Positions 59,056 to 64,000 of a DNA stretch of 64,000 bases are shown one piece after another. Position numbers and translations under genes: made by a program. Position 1 is the first letter of the stretch, and each line of letters starts with the position of its first letter. The stretch is from positions 1-64,000 of the forward strand of contig RDOF01000015.1 of NCBI GenBank assembly GCA_011365025.1, given 5' to 3'. Source of the stretch: Candidatus Thorarchaeota archaeon (GTDB lineage: Archaea; Asgardarchaeota; Thorarchaeia; Thorarchaeales; Thorarchaeaceae). The notes under the pieces were generated by a model. It searched no databases. It worked only from the letters and a program-made list of their open reading frames with translations, and was not told the DNA's origin.

Positions 59056-61185
59056 TTGGAGAGAGATGACGTCTTGGAGCAAGAGATTGACAGTCCGACA
59101 GAAGGCTCTCTTTTTGGTTCGAGAGGCACCTCCATTCTCATCCTGCTTTTCGTCTTGAATCTCATTCCCTCCATATCCTTGCGCATTGTAAGTGACTCTA
59201 TGATGCCCTTTTTCATAGTAATCTTTGTCTGGGCCGCTTTGTACATTCTTACGATGGGCCTAACACTTTATCTCTTGAAGGAAGATAGCTCTCTGCATGG
59301 CATCCTTTTGTGGTCACGTAAATCCCTACTCGTGTTGATACTACTCACAGTAGTACCTCGAGCAGTCTTCCTTGGTTCTGAAGTACTCATTTCTCTTGAT
59401 GCCCTCTGGTACTTGGATTTTGGGGACTTCATGTCTTGGGGTGATATGCCCTATGCGGATTTCTACTTCCCGTATCCTCCCGTCTTTGGATACTTCATCT
59501 ATGGCATTATGCTAGTTGCTCCTGCTGTTGATTCATATAGGATTCTAGCTATAGCCCTCGATGTTCTGATTGTTACAGCCCTCTGGTGGATGAACCAAGA
59601 TCGTCCCACTAACCACGTTTTACAAGTTGCTCCTTTCTTCTATACCTTTCTTCCATTCTCGGTAATAGAATCTGGTCTAAATGGGCACTTTGAACCATTG
59701 GCAAATCTATTCCTCTTGGTTGCCTTATGCTGCCTGCTGGAAAAACGAGAGGGTCTTGGAGCAATATCTTTGGGACTAAGCATTGCTACGAAGATCTATG
59801 CAGGATTCATCCTTCCGATTCTGCTTCTATTCATACCGGGATATCGCAAGAAGCTCGAGTTTATTCTCATCACGTTGCTTACCTTCTTTGCAACTTTCAT
59901 ACCTTTCTCGGTCCCGGTATGGCTTCGCGGCGACCTCCTATTTCCCGGAACCGCAATGCCTGGCCTTCAGACGGGCTTCTTTGACGCAATGATTGGCTTC
60001 ATCTTCGAGCTTAGCCCTATCCACCTTATCACCATCTCAATTGTCGGTATAGCTGCACTTCTTCTGCTTGGTTTCTTCATGGGACGCTCGGCAGGAGTTC
60101 TATCCGTGCGAACTTCGCTTACCTATGACATCCTGACTTTTTGTGTAGGTTTTCTCTTTGTGTTCATGTCCTTCCTTGCCATTGTCTATCCATATCTTCC
60201 TCCAGCACCAGGCGTGTTCTGGAGATATCCAACGAACATTGCCCTCGCTCGTGGTATTGCAGCATCCTTTATTGCTATCCTCTTAATGGCCACTGCTTGG
60301 AAACGTTGGCGTCTTACCCCTGAGAGGAAGATCTCCACGACTTCTTTTGGTTTGATTGCTTCTGTCACAATGCTGCTTCTTATCACTCTGTCAAAACAGG
60401 TCTTCTATGGATGGTATATGCTATGGCCCCTTATACCGCTCCTTTTCCTCCGTGACAGAAGAGTTGTTTATCTCATTCTTGGCTGCATGCTGTTGCTGTA
60501 TCCGAGTTATACTCATGATAACTTCCTTTCTCTTGGGTATCAAGAGGATAAGACCTGGAGTGACGAATTCACCGACACAGATGATTGGGATACCTATTTG
60601 GACTTTGCAGATAGCGGACTGAATGAGTCTCAAGTATCAGCTCAGCTGCAATCCCGGAATGGAATTGGTGCTTTCTCTGTTAATGCAGCTCATAACGCGT
60701 CAATAGATCAGTTGAGTAGGGTGAAGGCAATGTATTCCCGCGACGTTTCCGTTGACGTCACTCTGGACACCGAGATTGTCCTTCTCATCTCGTCAGATTG
60801 GGATCCAACTTTCGGTCGTTATGCTGATGTGGAGCTATACTTCCAAGGTCTTAATGAAACAGGTCAAGTCGTATCTGACGCAGTTATTGCAGAATGGCAG
60901 TTCTCTCCGAAGAACATCACCTATGTTCTTTGGCGATTCAGCTTCCAAGGGACTGGCGTGACAGCTCATCCAGTAGAGCTAACAAAATTCATACTAGTCA
61001 TTGATAATGTTCAAGCGCACGACCTGTCGGTTCTCATAGATTTCATTTACACAACTGAGGTGTATCGATTCACGCCAGGTACAGTAATTGTCGGTGTACT
61101 TCTGGCCATACCTAGCCTTGCATCCATATTCATGCTAGAACGAATGCTTCCCAGTTGGAAGATTGATTCAGAGGAAGATCGCTGA
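59056..61185 (+). CDS. GT-C-type membrane glycosyltransferase
   Basis: A 709-aa protein with about twelve membrane spans over the first 480 residues and acidic residues in the first loop (SLDALWYLDFGDFMSW), as in polyprenyl-phosphate-sugar GT-C enzymes; IESGLNGHFEPLANLFLLVA is typical. A beta-rich extracytoplasmic domain of about 170 residues follows and ends with a last span. It would use the lipid-linked sugar made by the GT2 gene before it. TTG start after GAGG. Confidence 0.82.
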   Translation: MERDDVLEQEIDSPTEGSLFGSRGTSILILLFVLNLIPSISLRIVSDSMMPFFIVIFVWAALYILTMGLTLYLLKEDSSLHGILLWSRKSLLVLILLTVVPRAVFLGSEVLISLDALWYLDFGDFMSWGDMPYADFYFPYPPVFGYFIYGIMLVAPAVDSYRILAIALDVLIVTALWWMNQDRPTNHVLQVAPFFYTFLPFSVIESGLNGHFEPLANLFLLVALCCLLEKREGLGAISLGLSIATKIYAGFILPILLLFIPGYRKKLEFILITLLTFFATFIPFSVPVWLRGDLLFPGTAMPGLQTGFFDAMIGFIFELSPIHLITISIVGIAALLLLGFFMGRSAGVLSVRTSLTYDILTFCVGFLFVFMSFLAIVYPYLPPAPGVFWRYPTNIALARGIAASFIAILLMATAWKRWRLTPERKISTTSFGLIASVTMLLLITLSKQVFYGWYMLWPLIPLLFLRDRRVVYLILGCMLLLYPSYTHDNFLSLGYQEDKTWSDEFTDTDDWDTYLDFADSGLNESQVSAQLQSRNGIGAFSVNAAHNASIDQLSRVKAMYSRDVSVDVTLDTEIVLLISSDWDPTFGRYADVELYFQGLNETGQVVSDAVIAEWQFSPKNITYVLWRFSFQGTGVTAHPVELTKFILVIDNVQAHDLSVLIDFIYTTEVYRFTPGTVIVGVLLAIPSLASIFMLERMLPSWKIDSEEDR

Positions 61186-61187
61186 AT

Positions 61188-62405
61188 CTACATTTTCATC
61201 GTTCTATAGTAATGAGAAAGAGTTCTTCTTCCAGCCAACTCCCAAGTTTCTCGGCGGGCATACGCTACTTGATCCTGACTCATACGTTGCGCCTCTTCTG
61301 GGTTCTCGAGCACCTCAATGAGCTTCTTAGCAAGGTCTTCAACGTCTCCTGCTTTGAACAAAAACAGGTTACCTCCCACACTGTCTCGATTATGATACCC
61401 AACGTCTGAGGCAAGGATGGGCACCCCATAGCCCGCATAATTGTGAATCGGACCACTGGCCCCTACGCTTTCCGTGTAAGGGATGAGAAGTATCGCACTA
61501 GCGGCGAAGTAGTCCGGAACTTCGTCATCAGGTATGAACCTATTATCAAATCGTACGTTCTCTGACAGATTGAGTTCTCGGCATAGGTTTCGTAGTTCCT
61601 GCATGTATGTATCGGAATCGAATCCCTGAGGCCGTCCTGCAATAAGCAGCAGCACATCTGGGTTAGTTACTCTCACCTTGTCAAGCGCTCTCAGCGCAAT
61701 ATCGAACCCCTTTCCCCTTCGAATGAAACCAAACATCAGAATAGCAGTCCGCCCCACAAGCCCAAGCCTGCGTAACGCATATTCTTGATTCGTAGGGTCT
61801 TCCAGTTGCACGCAGGGGTGTGGTATCTCAAGGACTTTCTCCGGGTCGATGAAACTGTAATTCCTGAGAAACGCCTTCCGAAGCGTAGAGTCGTTCTTAA
61901 CGGTACTCAGCTGGATTGTGGTGGTTCCCCAGTCTAGAAGCCGCATGTATATTCTGAAGAATGACCTAGCAAGCGGCACAAGCTTACGAAGCAGGCCGTA
62001 TCCTTTGACGCGTTCCGATACTTGCTCTGGCATCCATGTACTATGCAGAGTTATGGTTGTCTTGATTCCCATGGCCCGCACAAGGATGAGGAAGAATAGC
62101 ATTATTTCGCCAAAGAGACCCCCGTAGACCTTTCCATAGGGGCCAAACTGCACATGAACAATGTCGGGTCGTTGTGATTTGATTCTCCTTGCCAATGTGA
62201 TTGGATATAGTGGGGACTGCCCATTCCATATCCTCAAGGTTTGAATTTGTCCATCATTGGTGTCCATGGAGTCTGCATCTTTCCCAGTGACAGCAGTGAT
62301 CTGAACATTGTCATGCAAGGATAGGCTCTCTATCAGCCGAGCAGTATATGGTGATTCTCCTGTTTTTTGCGGAGGAAGTGTCGATATTATCGCAACATGT
62401 ACCAT
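61188..62405 (-). CDS. Glycosyltransferase family 4
   Basis: A 405-aa GT-B enzyme: STLPPQKTGESPYTARLIES N-terminal acceptor loop, VHVQFGPYGKVYGG, LMFGFIRRGKGFDIALRAL, and the donor-binding E-x7-E-like region IPYTESVGASGPIHNYAGYGVPILA. It transfers an activated sugar to a growing glycan. The ATG at 62405 precedes the MVHVAIIST strand; the frame is open to 62435. It converges with the GT-C gene, two bases apart. Confidence 0.9.
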   Translation of the reverse strand: MVHVAIISTLPPQKTGESPYTARLIESLSLHDNVQITAVTGKDADSMDTNDGQIQTLRIWNGQSPLYPITLARRIKSQRPDIVHVQFGPYGKVYGGLFGEIMLFFLILVRAMGIKTTITLHSTWMPEQVSERVKGYGLLRKLVPLARSFFRIYMRLLDWGTTTIQLSTVKNDSTLRKAFLRNYSFIDPEKVLEIPHPCVQLEDPTNQEYALRRLGLVGRTAILMFGFIRRGKGFDIALRALDKVRVTNPDVLLLIAGRPQGFDSDTYMQELRNLCRELNLSENVRFDNRFIPDDEVPDYFAASAILLIPYTESVGASGPIHNYAGYGVPILASDVGYHNRDSVGGNLFLFKAGDVEDLAKKLIEVLENPEEAQRMSQDQVAYARRETWELAGRRTLSHYYRTMKM

Positions 62406-62550
62406 GTGAACCGTGATGCCAAGACCGCATATCACTCAAAAGACTTTCCGGAAAGCGATTCCGACAACTCTATTTGCTGCGCACGTCACCGAACCACTAG
62501 CAATCTGCAAGTTGCGTGAGTGGTCTAACCCATAACAGGATGCCGGATCG

Positions 62551-64000
62551 ATGACAGAAACCGCTTCTAGTGCAGCAAGAGGAACCTCTGTGTTCATGAT
62601 TCAGGCAGCGGTGACTGGTATTCTCCGTGTTCTTAATCTTGCGATTCTTACCAGGCTTCTTCTACAATCAGATATGGGGCAAATTGGTTTTCTAGGAATT
62701 ATCTACGGATTCATGCAGTTTCTAGGAGCAGTCGGGCTTAATCACGCTGCACCACTAGTAGTCCCGGAGGAGGAGGGGAAAGGACCCTCAGGGGCTGTTA
62801 GAAGTTTCCTAAAGCGTTCCGCCAGCATAATCCTGATTTCATCATCTGTTATGGTCATTCTGGTTTTCCTGCTTGCTCCATTTCTCTTCACGATTAGCAG
62901 TGTTCCTGAGTCATTGATTCATCTTGCCTTAATCATTGGGCCATTCTCAGCCATGGAAACCTTTCTTGACTCCTTTCTCTTGGCAAGATATTACGTTCGA
63001 AGCCTCGCCCTTGGGCGAATTCTATTTGATATCTCCCGTGTAGTCGGGACCGTCGGTTTGGTTCTTGGCGGATTTGGAGTAGGTGGAGTCATGCTTGGAT
63101 GGTTGGGCGGAGAGCTTGTAGCTGTTCTGGTCTTCGGCGCAGCTGCAACTAGAAACTTGGAACCTTCTCCTACGACCATTAGGATGGGGCCGGTACTGGC
63201 ATTTGCAGTTCCCAACCTAGCGTTCCAGACAATTGATGTTGTTATTCAGAGCACTGACCGACTTATTCTCCTCAATTTAATGGGACTCACAACACTGGGC
63301 GTTTTCGATGTATTTCTGAGGATTCTCTATATGTTTAGTCTAGTTTCTCTCACGATTGCCACCTCAATCTACCCCATCCTCACGAGGATACGCATCAGGC
63401 TCGAAGAAAAGGATGACTCTGGCATTGCCATGGGGAGTGTAGTAGTCGCCCTGGTTCGTTATATTATCATTCTCTTGTTGCCAGTAGCAATTGTGGTTGC
63501 TCTCAATTCATTCACCGTTCTTGAGGTTCTCTTTGGTTACCCGTATGCCATCTTTCCTGATGCGTCTCTGTCTTTCTCTCTTCTAGTTCTGATTTACACC
63601 CTCTGGGGGGTTGTATACGCAATTCACACTGCTCTCCGGTCCATGGGCGAAGCCAAGTTCTTCGTTGTCTTGGGCGTTTTCATTATCCTATTCGAAATTG
63701 TTGGTTGCTGGTATCTCACATCGCTCTTTGGTCTTCTTGGTTCGGCATTGACACGCTGCATATACGTTACGCTGCTTTTTGCTGTTTCATGGGGCCGGTT
63801 AAAGCAAAGAGGGCTTCGAGGCCTGAGCGCAACGGTAGTTTCTCTTGGTAGGGTTGGGCTCGCCTCCGCCATTGGTGGTCTTCTTGTCTTCTTTGCAGCT
63901 CCCTCAGGGATTATCGAACTGGGCCTTTGTCTCATCATGGCAATCCTCGTTTACATTCCACTGCTGTTTCTATTCCGAGAGATAAAGGAAATTGACTTTC
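62551..64000 (+). CDS. Polysaccharide flippase/biosynthesis membrane protein, cut by window end
   Basis: An open frame with no stop from the ATG at 62551 to the window edge (483 codons). It is very hydrophobic with about twelve spans and has the layout of Wzx/MATE-type lipid-linked oligosaccharide flippases: FMIQAAVTGILRVLNLAIL at the start, IQSTDRLILLNLMGL in the middle and GLLGSALTRCIYV late. It would move the lipid-linked glycan across the membrane. Confidence 0.82.
   Translation, partial: MTETASSAARGTSVFMIQAAVTGILRVLNLAILTRLLLQSDMGQIGFLGIIYGFMQFLGAVGLNHAAPLVVPEEEGKGPSGAVRSFLKRSASIILISSSVMVILVFLLAPFLFTISSVPESLIHLALIIGPFSAMETFLDSFLLARYYVRSLALGRILFDISRVVGTVGLVLGGFGVGGVMLGWLGGELVAVLVFGAAATRNLEPSPTTIRMGPVLAFAVPNLAFQTIDVVIQSTDRLILLNLMGLTTLGVFDVFLRILYMFSLVSLTIATSIYPILTRIRIRLEEKDDSGIAMGSVVVALVRYIIILLLPVAIVVALNSFTVLEVLFGYPYAIFPDASLSFSLLVLIYTLWGVVYAIHTALRSMGEAKFFVVLGVFIILFEIVGCWYLTSLFGLLGSALTRCIYVTLLFAVSWGRLKQRGLRGLSATVVSLGRVGLASAIGGLLVFFAAPSGIIELGLCLIMAILVYIPLLFLFREIKEIDF

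Noticed and set aside
1..64000. CRISPR arrays, insertion sequences and rRNA genes
   Set aside because: No spaced direct repeats, transposase frames or rRNA-like sequence were seen.

Overview
This window is about 93% coding and almost certainly archaeal. It carries two TFB transcription factors, RNA polymerase subunit Rpo12, aIF1 (SUI1), a type II methionine aminopeptidase, an archaeal LeuRS, a tRNA-splicing endonuclease, geranylgeranylglyceryl phosphate synthase, a Get3-type ATPase and a roadblock protein. Tungsten aldehyde oxidoreductases, HdrABC, HypC and roughly 45-50% GC suggest an anaerobic Asgard-type archaeon (Thorarchaeota- or Lokiarchaeota-like). That placement is inference from gene content only. 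No gap between genes exceeds 300 bases.

Layout. 1-5.3 kb: redox block with a truncated, frameshifted second HdrA, an isoprenylcysteine-methyltransferase-like membrane protein, and an hdrA-hdrC-hdrB operon whose HdrA is fused to a FlpD/MvhD domain and ends in a lysine-rich tail. 5.5-20.5 kb: mostly information processing (GGGP synthase, roadblock, MetAP2, TFB, aIF1, a radical SAM protein, Rpo12, Get3, UppP, DUF47, EndA), followed by several small zinc or cysteine proteins, an AIR-synthase-related protein, a ModE-like regulator and a membrane polyferredoxin. Three small genes (47, 32 and 41 aa) were found by reading the gaps.

20.6-25 kb is the most striking part: a complete archaeal/eukaryotic-type selenocysteine system. 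selB (EFSec) overlaps spcS (SepSecS); an unrecognised 216-aa gene follows, then a tRNA-Sec with anticodon UCA and a 9/4 fold, then a converging pstK. Only selenophosphate synthetase and SerRS are not seen. No selenoprotein gene was recognised in the window; HdrA and FlpD, which are selenoproteins in some archaea, use cysteine here.

25-31 kb: a second TFB, a gap with a good TATA box and a 16-bp-stem RNA-like hairpin, a gene with a palindrome at its predicted transcription start, a second ICMT-like protein, an aspartoacylase-family protein that seems to have lost its zinc ligands, methyltransferases and an NTF2-like protein. 31-35 kb: LeuRS, a stand-alone RAM domain and an unknown protein. 35-46 kb: two aldehyde ferredoxin oxidoreductase plus four-cluster ferredoxin modules, with MoaD, an ATC-hydrolase-like protein, a cyclic amidohydrolase, a PreA-like dehydrogenase, DUF362, a PfkB kinase and an M24 peptidase. 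In the first module both partners have lost one cluster-ligand cysteine. 46-57 kb: a PAS histidine kinase, an SAH/MTA-deaminase-like amidohydrolase, an ABC exporter, a nucleotide-sugar dehydrogenase, a carbamoyltransferase-like protein, a PflA-like radical SAM protein, a NYN nuclease and HypC. 57-64 kb: surface glycan synthesis (sugar nucleotidyltransferase, Dpm1-like GT2, GT-C, GT4 and a flippase that runs off the window end).
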